DNA of 64,000 bases. Origin: Asterella californica. Its lineage: Eukaryota; Streptophyta; Marchantiopsida; Marchantiales; Aytoniaceae. Under the pieces are notes generated by a model. That model worked only from the letters and a program-made list of their open reading frames with translations. It was not told where the DNA came from and searched no databases. The first letter of the stretch is position 1, and each line of letters begins with the position of its first letter. The stretch covers positions 186,001-250,000 of the forward strand of contig JAYKYS010000014.1 in assembly GCA_036924285.1 (NCBI GenBank). Reading direction: 5' to 3'. The translations under genes and the position numbers were made by a program. Of the stretch, positions 50,051 through 60,488 are shown piece after piece.

Positions 50051-50740
50051 TCACGTAGAAGATAACCGTACGCCGATCTCCTTGAACTCTACATCACTCC
50101 AGTCTTCTCGTCTGCAGAATGAACTCAGATAGTATCCGATATCGTAGAACTTTTCCGTGTAGAACTCCTCGTAGAACGGCAGTGGTTCCAAGTCTGAAGT
50201 CTGCTGACCAACTTGGCACCAAACGTCTCTCTTCTCTTCATCTTCGACTTCTGCAATCATCTCTTCCTCATCTGTATAATAAGCCCTAGATAACATGTCT
50301 GCAACAGGATTATCTTTTCCTGCTATATGCTTCAGCTCGGGGTTCATACTCCGGATATAAGCAATCCATCGTAGCATTGCTATGTCTGGAGTATTACAGT
50401 TTGCTATCATACTTAGCAAAGGCAAACAGTCTGTTTCTAGTATCACACGTGCATCTATCAAGAACTCTCGGTCTACCTTCATAGCAGTAACAGCTCCCCA
50501 CAACTCACGCTTCACTTGAGGATAGTTACGTTGTCTATCTGTTAGGATCCGAGCTCCAAACCTTGAAACAAACCGCACGTCTTCTGCATCTTCTTGACCG
50601 ACTATCCATCCAATCGCCTTTGGACTCGTGTCAACAGTCAGTATGATAGGTCTTCCGCTCTCGTAGCTAAGTCTCCTTAGTACAAGTGGAGACTTCAGAA
50701 TCTCTTTCAGCTGCTCCATCGTCTCGTGATGTTCTTGCCG
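50051..50740 (-). pseudogene. TE2 RNase H and connection
   Basis: Matches the RNase H-like domain of Ty3/gypsy elements: ILTVDTSPKAIGWIVGQ, NYPQVKRELWGAVTAM, ILETDCLPLLSMI and HIAGKDNPVADMLSRAY. It begins in the same frame as the polymerase, separated only by TGA at 50741-50743. It ends with a frame change at 50051. Confidence 0.87.
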
Positions 50741-51934
50741 TCAAGTAAACCTCTTCCTCTTTCTCAGAAGTGCATACAGAGGCTCGGCAATGTGTGCATA
50801 ATGAGGAATACTCACACGAAAGAACACACAAGCTCCTAAGAATCGACGAACCTCAGTAATGTTGGTACAGTCTGCTATCCTTGCTATAGCATCTACCTTT
50901 TCTGGGTTCGGCCGTCTCCCAAAAGTATCGCATAAGTGACCAACCACCACAATCTCTGACATTTCAAAACGAGATTTGGTACTTGACAGAGTGAAGTGTA
51001 CCTCTTCCAAGCGCATCAGAATCTTCTCCACATCTCGAATGTGGTCTGCAACGAACTTTTTGCAACCATCAGCAGTCATAGTTTCGTCCTTGTCCTCCAC
51101 CGGACAACCTTTCACGGGGATATCATCCAGAAATGGGATAGTAACCTCAGGTACAAACTCTCGTAACACCTTATGCATCGCGTTTTGCATATGGGCTATT
51201 GAGTTTGTTGCGCCCTGAGGAAGAGTACACATCCGCATCAATCCCAAAGGTGTACGCATGGTAGTCAAGTCTCTACTCTCCAAAGCAAGTTGAAACTGAT
51301 CGTAACCTGAAAACAGATCTCCAATAGAATAGATAGATCTTCCAGCAAATGCCTCGGCTACTTCATCCACCACAGGTCCTGTCCCAACGTTTCGAATCGT
51401 GATGTTGTTGGCAGGCTGCAAGTCTTGGATGAAGCGTAAGGCTCCTGTCTTCTTAGGTACTGTGAACCATCGGCTAGAGTACGGAGCCATAGATGGTTCA
51501 AGAATACCCATCCGCATCCTCTCCTTCAGTAACTCAATCACCTTCGGTAGTAAGACACGAGGGACTAGAATCGGCTTCAAGTCCCAAGGTACGTGAGGAA
51601 CAGTGAAGATAACCATCGGAGCTATCACACTAGGATCCACACAATCAATCTCTCCAGCTGAGAAAGAAAATGCCTTACCATGGCTAACTATCATCTGCTC
51701 AAAAGCTCGTTTCTCCACTTCAGTCAAGAAGCCACCCCCTCCTATCTGGAGCTGCTCGAGTGTCTCTTGAGTAAACCCGTGTCCTATCTGTTTAGGATCT
51801 CTCAGTACAGGCTCCGTGGCAGCTAACTCCATCTGCTGCTGTGAATCAACAAGTAACTAGGTCGCCACTGGTTTCACCTTCTTCGCTACAGTTTTGTATT
51901 TGGTGTGAACCTCTGCTTCTTCACGAGAGCCACA
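50741..51934 (-). pseudogene. TE2 reverse transcriptase with FLDD box
   Basis: Reads QIGHGFTQETLEQLQIGGGG, then LKERMRMGILEPSMAPYSSRWFTV, FIQDLQPANNITIRN, SIGDLFSGYDQFQL and LPQGATNSIAHMQNAMHKVL. The catalytic box is IPFLDDIPVKG in place of the usual Y-x-D-D, followed by VVVGHLCDTFGRRPNPEKVDAI and EVRRFLGACVFFR. Both catalytic Asp residues are present. The segment 51833-51934 upstream is in the same frame but has stops where the fragment at 58.6-59.0 kb has Lys. Confidence 0.9.
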
Positions 51935-52434
51935 CTAGCAGATTGCATCCTTCCATCCACTCTCCAGTCTCGGATGAGGACGAGATTGCAAGCACGAGGC
52001 AACCTCCTCATAGACCTTACGAGAGTGGATAGAGATCACCACCCTTCCTCCCATCTGCTCCATCAACCTATCTACATCATCCAGCCAACGAACAAAAGAT
52101 TGTACACCTACAAACTCCTCGTAAACACCAGAAATTATCTCACCTTCTTCCAGAACTCCCGTACAGTGCAAATTTTCTGCATACTTCTCCATCTGCCTCC
52201 TACTCTTCTCAGTCAAATCCTCTACTCGCGTGAACTCACTCCAATCATCAGAACTGAAAGTCATTAAACCCGATTTCCAATTATATACAGTGTAGTCGTT
52301 CTCAGAATCTTGAGCAACCTCTTCGTCAGCCTGCTGTGATCCCACAGGCTGCTCAAGCGGGATCATAGTAGTAGCAGATCCATCACTCTTGGTATCCCGG
52401 CCTACAAGAGTGGTTTCAGAAAACCCTTACTTCT
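51935..52434 (-). pseudogene. TE2 region between protease and polymerase
   Basis: Open frame 52366-51935 (WKSGLMTFSSDDWSEF and SFVRWLDDVDRLMEQMGGR are recognisable strings), with no assigned domain. It ends with TAG at 51935-51937, exactly where the related fragment at 58.9 kb has the Trp of CWCGSC. Confidence 0.65.
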
Positions 52435-53040
52435 TCAGATAGGAGTATCTCTCAAAGTCTGTCTGTTTCGTTCGTGGTTCGAACGAACGGTCAAAAACTG
52501 CACAGAACGTCTATCATCTGGACTACGGATCCTAGCATAGTGAGATACGTCATCCATCACCTTCGTCTCCATTCTAACTGCGGTGATATAAGGCTGACCA
52601 AGAATTACAGGATACGAAGCAGAAGACTGCACGAAGAAGTGCTGATCTACCTCCACATCACCTAGCTTCACTCTCACGTTGGGACAAGCGCCGTATAACT
52701 CACCCTTCTGGTTGTTTGCAGCTCGTAGCACCTAACCATGGTTCAGTTCGATAGGCCACTGACCTCTCTCGTACACCTCCCGTGACATGATGTTGATCTC
52801 TGAACCGTGATCAACTAACGCAGCAACAGGTTCAAGACTTCCAAGGCGAACTCGTGTAGCGTGTAGCAGTCGTAGCACGAGCCCAATGCCTTTTCTTGAG
52901 GTCACTATCAGTAGCTGGACTCTCGTCGCCAGCTTCATCATCATCGAATTCATCAGTATTGGTACCATCAACCAACGCTTCTTGCTGATACTCTGTATCA
53001 TCAGCCTCCTGAAAATGTACCTTTCTGAACTCCGCATCAT
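52435..53040 (-). pseudogene. TE2 aspartic protease
   Basis: Active-site strand PVAALVDHGSEINIMSREVY, with D-H-G in place of D-S/T-G, then YPVILGQPYITAVRM as the second conserved part. A TAG at 52732-52734 interrupts the frame after ELNHG, in a position that looks like a former Trp. A frame change near 52870 separates it from the upstream domain. Confidence 0.78.
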
Positions 53041-53530
53041 TCACAGAAGCTCCTACCACATCAATCATCTGACTTTCTACTTGCTCGGACATCACCTGTC
53101 TCTTCCGCTTGATGATGTCGATGATCAGCTCGTGAAACTCTCTCTTCGCAATACCAAGAACTTCTCGAAGAGAAAACTCGATTCGCGCATCAAGTATTCT
53201 CTGCTCCAAGATGCTCTTGAGATCAGTTGAAGTCTCTATATCTGCTGCCAACTTGTAAGCCGGTCCCTTCCCTTTCTCTTGGGCAGTGAACCGTCTACCA
53301 GCAGTCGTTGGCTCCTGCTGGGATCTCTGCACGTCCTCCATCGGACCCGGTGCAGGTGGAGGAGCTGCAGAACTAGATGGGACGTCTTCTGGAGGGGCTG
53401 CTCGCCTCCTTGTGACCCTCCGTCTATCTCCAGTCTCCTCTGGAACTCTAGTATCAAGTTCAGAGGCTTCTCGCCGCCTCTTCTCCTCCACAGAAGCATC
53501 CTGCCAGTGAACGTGTCTATCCACGTCCAA
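52832..53530 (-). pseudogene. TE2 DUF4100-like upstream domain
   Basis: The recognisable stretch is GPAYKLAADIETSTDLKSIL, then RILDARIEFSLREVLGIAKREFHELI. I associate this pattern with the DUF4100 region found before the protease in Ty3/gypsy elements of basidiomycete fungi. The N-terminal half is Pro/Arg-rich and low complexity. The function of this domain is unknown. Confidence 0.6.
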
Positions 53531-53652
53531 GAATGCTTTGATAGACGCAACATCAACGGGATCTCCTCACCCTGTGACCCTACGGATAGTTTCTGCTCCT
53601 CTCTTCAGTACTTCAGAAGGAACTTGAACAGGTTTCTTCTCAGTAGTCCTAT

Positions 53653-55001
53653 CTAGCAACGTAGGACTAGAAGAAACTTCAATGTGACCGGCATATACAT
53701 CAGGATTACCGGTGGTGTCATCAATGCATGTACAGTTGCAGCAGCTGTAATATGAGGTAGACTCCTCATGCCTCCTCGTCCAAACTGCGTGCTTAGCGGC
53801 TCTCCAGTAGAAGAAAGGTGCAGCCTATCGTTCTGATAGCGAACCACACCATCTCGCAGGGCAACCGTGAGCTCTTGACAGTCCCCTCGGAAATGATCTT
53901 GAATGTCACACCAGATACATCTACGAACAGGAGCACCTCTTGGACGTGCAGCAGCAGGCGCCGGTGGCTGCTCTCTCTGCAGGCCAGCTAACTCCACCTT
54001 CAGTTCTCTCATCTGCCGAATCAAGTCTTCAATCTGGTTCTGCTGTCCATGGTTCTCCGCAGGTCTCTGAATCGGTGCCCTTTGTGCAAGAACTAGCACA
54101 ACTGGCATCAAAGGAACTGCAGCCGGGAAATAGGTCTAGGAGCCGGAGCAAGAGCCGGAGGTTGCTGTACTTGAGGAGCAGTGCGAGGTTGAGCGATTAC
54201 TTCTGCAAGCGGACGTCCTCCCACAGCCACTCTTCCCCTCCTCTGCCTCGTTAGTACGGCGATAGCATCCTCAACTCTCCCCCAATCAGTAGTAACTCCT
54301 CCTTCAGCAGATCGATCAGCCAACATGAAGCACAACCGATCTGCCGTAGCATCATCGGTAGCTTGCAGGAAAAGCTCGATTTTCCTAGCATCTAAGGTTA
54401 TCCTCTCAAGAGTTGAGAGTTGTCGGTATCTCCGATCAAACTCTCTCAGCATCTCAATCAGATTCATCATACGACCAGGTTGCTGCTCAATCCAGTCTAA
54501 GAACGTCCTTCTAGTGACTCTCTTTGAATCTTCTTCGAGAAACTCCTCTCGAAGAGATCGCTCGAAGCTCATCCAAACACCTAGATTTCTTCTCTGTACA
54601 TCCTAACTTGGTCCCGCAACTCAAGAATGACAGCTAACTCAAAACTTCATATCATCTCAGCATCCGTAACTCTAACCAGCTCCATCTCTCCTCTATATTC
54701 ACGCAGATACCTAGAAATATCTCTACCCTCAAATCTACCACATCTATTCACTATCGCTTGCAAAGCTTTTGTGGATTTTAACTCACCCCCTCCAACGATC
54801 GGATGCTGTTGGACCAGAGCCGCAAGCGTCTTTCAGAATCTCAGCTGTGTCGAGGCCAAATGCAGATGTCGCTGCAGTCGCAAGGGCAACAGTAGGTGCT
54901 GCAGCAAACGTAGATGCAACAGCCGTAGAGGTAGCACCAACAGCGCTTCCGCTCTTCCGATCCATCTTCCTCTTCGTCTTGGAACTCAACTTCACGGTCA
55001 A
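53653..55001 (-). pseudogene. TE2 gag with zinc knuckle
   Basis: Begins near 55001 with MTVKLSSKTKRKMDRKSGSA and ILKDACG; is broken near 54783; resumes with FERSLREEFLEEDSKRVTRR, MMNLIEMLREFDRRY and RITLDARKIELFLQATDDAT. After a frame change near 54110 comes the CCHC knuckle CIWCDIQDHFRGDC (about 53880-53925), preceded by a Pro/Ala-rich linker. These segments identify the relics in unit X as the same family. Confidence 0.82.
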
Positions 55002-55040
55002 TCACCCCAAGAAGCCTCTCAGTGGAAGCACCAGATTGTA

Positions 55041-56835
55041 TGTCGAGGCGAGAGTTTCCTGGGAAGGGCGAACCTTCTAGCTGTGATACGATCGTGAAGA
55101 GGAGGGCGAAAACCTCACACGGAATACGGATCGCAAGAAATCACACCACCACGTTCTCGATCTGGCCAAGATAAAACACACGGCGTGCAAGTAGATCTTC
55201 AACTCCAGGTCATTCAGATTGCAAAGCTCACGTTCAGTAACTCAGAATATCAAAAAATTGCTCCTGTGAAGCACCAGCGCATTCACCTAGAAGCTTCCCG
55301 TTTTCTATTCAGAAAGATACACGTACAAGTTCTTGATCTCCTCTCTACTCGATTCTGCTCTCTACTCTCATTCCCTCGATATCAAAACCTGATCAGACAA
55401 AAGTCTTCTTCAGACGTAACCTTTGTGTAAAATCTTCTCCTCAGCCCTACTGTTTCTCTCTACTCGATAGCTCTCGTACGGTAAACTCTACACTACTCGA
55501 TGATCGACTAACTCCGATAATGCGATAATGCCCTAAGAACTCTCTCTGTCCGGAGTACACCCCTCTGGGTTTTCCTCCACCCTACGTAACCTTCAGTGTC
55601 ACTTGGCAGAGGTGAAAGATGCCCTAAACAGATGGCAGCAGAAAAATAAATCACTGATAAAAAATCTACACGTAAGAAGACTATTTCACTAAGCTTCGCA
55701 AGTTCATCTGTACGGACGGCCACCGAGTCGGTCGTACAGTCAGCATTTGACACCTTCACTCGAAGTAACTCCACCACGGCTACTTCTGGCCACCGGAATC
55801 ACCTCGTTCTGACACGTGGAGCCCGAGTTATCATCATTGTCGTTTCCCGGCCCCCTTAAACTTCAAAATGCCATAAGTATTGTCTCAAGTATCAGTTTCA
55901 CTTGATTTTTCGACCCAAGTGAATAATATTTCGAACTCTACATTTTTCTACAAAAGAATTGGTACCGACTTGGAGTATCTTTGATGCCATCTCGCTACCC
56001 CAGGACTTAGAGGGCCGCAACCGAATTCGTACTAATTACCCCGCCAACCCGAAGATGAGAGGTCCATTTTGAAACCCGGTGGTAATCTCCCTCTAGCATC
56101 CACACTAGGTGACTGCACTAGTGCAGGGGTAAACGGAGACGTCCCGCATTCACGGTACGTTTAAGGGACATCTAGTGTCCCGCCCCTAGGCAACTTGGTG
56201 CCCCTCATATTCCCCCGCATTCACGGTACGTTTAAGGGACATCTAGTGTCCCGCCCCTAGGCAACTTGGTGCCCCTCATATTCCCCCGAAGAGGCCAGCC
56301 TACTCCAAGCCGGTTGTGAGTCTGAAAGGATTTGATCCGGAGACCTCCTCCCTACAAGTTTCTCAGCTACACCACGGAAGCTGATCTCACAACTGGTTTT
56401 GAAGACCAGTTTCTAAGCTAATATGCTAGAAAGCTACGGTATTTCGTCTTTCCTTTGCTAACACAAAGTGCCATAACTTTCTCTAGACATGCTCTTTTTG
56501 TACATTTCGAATTTTAAACAAATACTACAGACTACAATCTACATGAGAAAAATCTAAAAAGTATTTTTCGAACTCACTCAGATTTATGGTAAATTTCTCG
56601 GTATTAGAAATCTTGTAGAAGAACCCCAAGTAACTTTTCGCCTGCAAGTCCGTTTGTAATTTTTGAACATACCACGGTGATCAGCGCGAAGAGACCTACG
56701 CCGTGGTGTTTTCAGATTTTTGAATGCTCACTTCCTCCAGAATCAACTTCTCTAAAGTCTTAGTTTCACTCAGAGAGACTAACTTCTAACTGAGAGGTGA
56801 ATTATTCACTATGTGGAATAATTCACATCACGACA
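55041..56835 (-). repeat. TE2 5' LTR
   Basis: Near-identical to 47006-48729 except for a 71-bp tandem duplication (about 56143-56284). The TGCACTAGTGCA palindrome is at 56114-56125. Directly inside it (minus strand) lies TACAATCTGGTGCTTCCACT, the likely primer-binding region; the tRNA is not identified. Confidence 0.9.
56318..56384 (-). other. tRNA-like segment inside the TE2 5' LTR
   Basis: Same A-box/B-box-like arrangement as at 48210-48276. Diverged versions are at about 26750-26820 (minus strand) and about 40320-40390 (plus strand) in the LTR relics. Confidence 0.5.
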
Positions 56836-56839
56836 ACGG

Positions 56840-57657
56840 ATGGACTGCGAGGGGGGAGGAACAGCCAAGTTTTCTTGACTTCATAGTCCTCGCTGATGTG
56901 TTGTTGAGGAATGGTGACGCGAATCGTTGTACTAGCATCGAGGAACAGCCTATTCAAGTGGACTAGTACCTTCTTACTTTGTACAGAACCTCTGTGTACT
57001 GAGGAGACCAAAACCATGTACGTTCACCTCTAGGAAGAACGTAGGAAGTCTTATTGCAGTTAGTAAATATAGGTCTATGTACTGGGCAGACCAGAACAGT
57101 GCACGTTCACCTCTGTGAACAACATATGAAGTCTTATTCTTATTACACTTAGTAAATATGCAGTGTTCAATGCCAGTGTTGTTGGAGTTACTGAATATAT
57201 CAATCTGTCCATTTTTCAGCCGAAGCCGTGTAATGGCAGTAGCGGAATAAAAGCATGTGGTAGTAACAGTGGCATCTCACTTTTTTCATCTGTGGGAGTG
57301 TAATGACAGTATTGAAATAAAAGCACATTGTTTCGCACCGAAGTGCATCTGTGGCAGTCGTATTCATTTTTGTCTGAAGTTTTTTAGCACCGAGATGAGA
57401 GACTTCACGTTGCCGTGCAAGTTGCTCCGAATGACGCTAATAGCGAAACTCGGTGGTGCACGTCCAAAAATAGTAATGCGGAAGGGAAAAATATTGATCT
57501 CATAGTTTTCCATCACGGGGACAAGGGACTCCACGCTGGCATTTAAGCTGGTCCAAATACGCTAATATCGAAACCCATTGGTGTACGTTGGAAAATATAA
57601 TGCGGAAGCCAAAAAATTATCCCAGCAAAAGATGTGAACTTGGGAGGAGGTGAATAT
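56840..57657 (+). other. 3' end of the Rep gene and right arm of the Rep element
   Basis: Joining across TE2 at the ACGG duplication keeps the Rep frame open for 15 more codons, to a TAG at 56884-56886. The rest is non-coding and made of degenerate direct repeats: two ~84-bp units sharing GTTCACCTCT and AGTAAATAT (56990-57160), two units sharing GGAATAAAAGCA/GAAATAAAAGCA (57243-57330), and two ~110-bp units sharing TAATGCGGAAG (57395-57615). Repeat-rich ends of this kind often hold Rep recognition sites; that role is inference. Confidence 0.5.
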
Positions 57658-57954
57658 GCATGCTTGTGAATACAAGGAGAAGACAGTAAGAGGTAGTAAA
57701 GGAATTATTTATGCCAGTATGTCACTGATGCATTTTGGTCCATAGTGAAAATAATCCATGGGATGGTAATCATGCAAGATCAGATTGGGACAAAAGTACT
57801 ACTTAAGTGTTATAGTTATAAATATACCGGATCAATGAAGTTCTAAATTCCGGTTAGAGTTATGCGTGGAGCATTTCTTGACGCTAGCATGCTCCATGAA
57901 ACAAAAATCATCAGATACCAACAAACAACCAAATAGAAGCAGTTAATTTAGATA
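57658..57954 (+). repeat. Unit X fragment (right side of split copy 4)
   Basis: Matches about 13120-13415 of copy 1, from GGAGAAGAC to GCAGTTAATTT. It ends at the point where copies 1-3 continue into the LTR-gag relic, so this copy lacks that relic. Confidence 0.82.
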
Positions 57955-58631
57955 CGTGGAAATATTGATTTTATATATATAGTTGTTTATTATTATAGAG
58001 AATCAATAACTTGTTCTAAAGGGTTGGAAATGCCACCTCCACCTCAAATTGAATGTGAACGTGAAGAGTAATGATTACTTTTGTTGTTGTTGATTCTTTA
58101 CATACTTGTATGTTCTTAGTTCTTAAGTACATACTTTGTTATTATTTCAGTCGAGTTTTATAATGATATATCTCGTTATACTAGGTGCTCCTATCATGTG
58201 GAAGCTTCACTCTTGTTGATTCTTATAATTACTACTGATATGTTATGTTACGATATCTATCCTATTAATGTAAGCTGGGTAGTGCTCGTGAACACCTACA
58301 CACTCACGCTGTCAGATCATAAGTTTGAGTCACGAGCTAGAATCGATGGATTTCCCTCTTTTGTATCTTTCTCAGCCTAAACCCGTACTAACTATTACTT
58401 AAAATACTTTTTTTGAAATCGGAAGTACAATGTCTCCTCGACCAGCTCTGCATTCTGGAAACTTTCGCCCCCTTCAAAGTGATATTTCAACCCAAGCTAA
58501 GGAGCAGCTTGTTGAGCATAGCCCCAGCTTAACTCTGGTCCAGCTTGATAAGCTAGGGTGCAGCTTCTTGGAAAATGCCAATGGAGTATCTTCTGAAGCT
58601 CCGTTTCATCATCTGGAACGCTACGCACTAT
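57955..58631. other. Unassigned stretch with a weak tRNA-like segment
   Basis: No gene recognised. 58270-58342 has an A-box-like GCTGGGTAGTGCTCG and a B-box-like GTTTGAGTCAC at tRNA-like spacing, which could be a SINE head. The supposed stems pair poorly. The rest is AT-rich without visible structure. Confidence 0.3.
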
Positions 58632-58987
58632 GACATTCACCCCCTCCAAACCTGCACATCCACACAACCAATCTCTTCAGTCGAAAAAGAAAATGCTCTA
58701 CTATGGCTGACAATCATCTGCTCAAAAGTCTTCTTCTCTACTTCAATCAAGAAACCACCCCCTCCTATCTGGAGTTGTTCGAGTGTTTCTTGAGTAAACT
58801 GATGTCTTATTCGTGCAAGGTTTCTAAGTATATGCTCAGTGGCGGCTGACTTCATATGCTGTTGTGAATCAACAGATAATTTGGTCGCTACGTGCTTCAC
58901 CTTCCTCGCTACAGTTTTATATTTAACGTGTACTTCTGCTTCCCGACAAGAGCCACACCAGCAAACTGCATCCTTGTGGTACCACAA
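58632..58987 (-). mobile_element. Deleted TE2-family pol fragment
   Basis: An open 116-residue reading frame matching the start of TE2 pol: CWCGSCREAEVHVKYKTVA, then FTQETLEQLQIGGGGFL, then AFSFSTEEIGCVD. It is joined at about 58670 to TE2 polypurine-tract sequence (CACCCCCTCCAAACCTGCAC), so everything from the polymerase core to the 3' end was deleted. It keeps Trp and Lys codons at positions where TE2 has stops. Confidence 0.75.
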
Positions 58988-60475
58988 TTTACAAGATTGA
59001 AGATTTTTTTTTATTTTTAAAGTTAATAACGTATCTATGTAATTAAAATAACCTTGTTACTTAAGATTACACCTTGCTTAGAGGAAAGATGATCTTAAGA
59101 GCTTTTTGTAAGGAGAAGTCGACTTCTTCCGCAATCAGAAGACGGACATCTTCCGAGAAGACGTCTTCTGGATCGTGTCTTCCGGAAGACGGAAGACAAT
59201 GATTGTGCCTTCGAGGGTACCAACCACGTGTCACATCACCGAAGAGTATGTGTACTGCGCAGGAGTAGGTAATGTGGGATAACCGAAGGCATTGACCTAA
59301 ATCGCAGGGAAGATAGGAGGCGAGGTACATTAGCATGAAATCAGTCGTCTACTTCCTGCACTGAAGGACAAATGCGCTTTGGAGGTCGATTGCAACCGGG
59401 GTACCTAGAAAAGTTAGTCGGGGAAGCAAGGAGAGCAGAATTGAGAACTCATAGGATCGAATTGAGGCAAAAGAGAGGACGAGGTCGATTCTGTTAAGCT
59501 AGGAGCACAGTAGAGCTGAAGGAATCCTTGTGGATTTCAAGAAGCAGACATCGAGGGTCGATTAGAGAGGTTTCGAAGGAGGAACAAGAATAGATTGTAG
59601 CAGCAGAGAGGCACAACTCAAGATTGACGACATGAGTAGATTCGTGGGGTGACATTGGAGCTCGGATTGACGATCTGTAAGCCGGCCTGTCTCTCACCCA
59701 GAGGTACCTCAGATGACTAGGATTACTAGTGCACCTTAATTACAAAGATTCTATCATATCCATGCTCACTTCACTCAACACTCTGACCCGTATGGTCACA
59801 TCGGTCCCTCTAATAGCGTTCCTGCACACAAGTTCTAACCCCGCCCTCCACATTGCATCACATAGTACTCAAGGACTCCCAAGGTCTCCAATGCTCACTT
59901 TACTTATAGACAGGAAAATGAGAGTGCCTTCCACCTTCTCAACTCTTCCTTATATACTCTACAACTTCTTACCGTGGTAACTTTCACTAAGTTACGTTAC
60001 CTCATGGTAAGTGCGCAATCCAAAATAGTAAAACTTCTAAAGGCTACTAAGCTTTTAAGAATAGCACACACATTACTTGTTCTGCTTTACAAAAGTAAGA
60101 GATTCTCCTACTTTAGCTTTTGTAAAGTGTTAACTTTCCACCCTATCCAATCGGAAGACGACAACAAACTAATACGTCTTTTGAGGAGCATCTTTAGATC
60201 TTTGTGCATGACTTTTCATCATGCATCCAATCAGCGATGGTCAACAAAGTTAAATACTTTTGAGAAGCATATTTAGAGCTCCGCACTTGTCACATAGTGC
60301 CATAGTGGAACTTCTAATAGTTTCCTCAACTTAGTTATAACTATCTCCACTAGTTATGGCTAGTTTTGATCACTCTAGATTTAGACCTTCGAACTAGAGT
60401 AACCTATAAGATAGTCATATCTAATGAAACTTATATAAACACGCACACAAATAATGGGATACTTGTGACGTGACA
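58988..60475 (-). repeat. Probable TE3 3' LTR region
   Basis: The right edge is supported by the minus-strand start TGTCACGTCACAAG next to AGTCTGGGGGTAAA (polypurine tract, 60476-60490). The left edge is not resolved. No coding gene; 59114-59190 carries a cluster of palindromes. Confidence 0.5.
59114..59190. other. Cluster of three 14-bp palindromes
   Basis: AGAAGTCGACTTCT (59114-59127), AGAAGACGTCTTCT (59156-59169) and GTCTTCCGGAAGAC (59177-59190) are each perfectly self-complementary. They share the half-site AGAAG/GAAGAC. CAGAAGACGG and ACATCTTCCGA lie between them. Confidence 0.8.
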
Positions 60476-60488
60476 TTTACCCCCAGAC

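Larger units (their letters stand above)
47006..56835 (-). mobile_element. TE2: Ty3/gypsy LTR retrotransposon with FLDD polymerase box
   Basis: A complete 9.8-kb minus-strand element inserted in the Rep gene. The target duplication is ACGG (47002-47005 and 56836-56839). LTRs are 1724 and 1795 bp; the difference is a 71-bp tandem duplication in the right LTR (about 56143-56284). Coding order on the minus strand: gag with zinc knuckle, a DUF4100-like region, protease, polymerase, RNase H, integrase. The LTRs are very similar by eye. Yet pol has at least four in-frame stops at Trp positions (51935, 50741, 49031, 52732) and several frameshifts, so this copy cannot make a full polyprotein. Confidence 0.92.
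44534..57657 (+). mobile_element. Rep-encoding element (about 3.3 kb) split by TE2
   Basis: Interrupts unit X: X copy 4 ends at 44533 and recognisable X resumes near 57658. Removing TE2 (47006-56835 plus one target copy) leaves about 3.3 kb. GTGAATATGCAT occurs at both edges (about 44529 and 57652). The only recognised gene is a Rep-like HUH endonuclease near the centre. Both arms contain short direct repeats. A single-gene element with an HUH Rep and repeat-bearing ends fits eukaryotic Rep transposons of the replitron or CRESS-like kind; the exact class is inference. Confidence 0.55.

Noticed and set aside
49031..52737. Possibility that TGA/TAG in TE2 are recoded or read through as Trp
   Set aside because: Stops coexist with several frameshifts, both TGA and TAG are involved, and the host genes end at ordinary stops. 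Decay is the simpler explanation.
54627..55097. Plus-strand ORFs opposite TE2 gag (156 and 103 codons)
   Set aside because: They are shadows of the gag frame on the other strand, which has family homology and a zinc knuckle.
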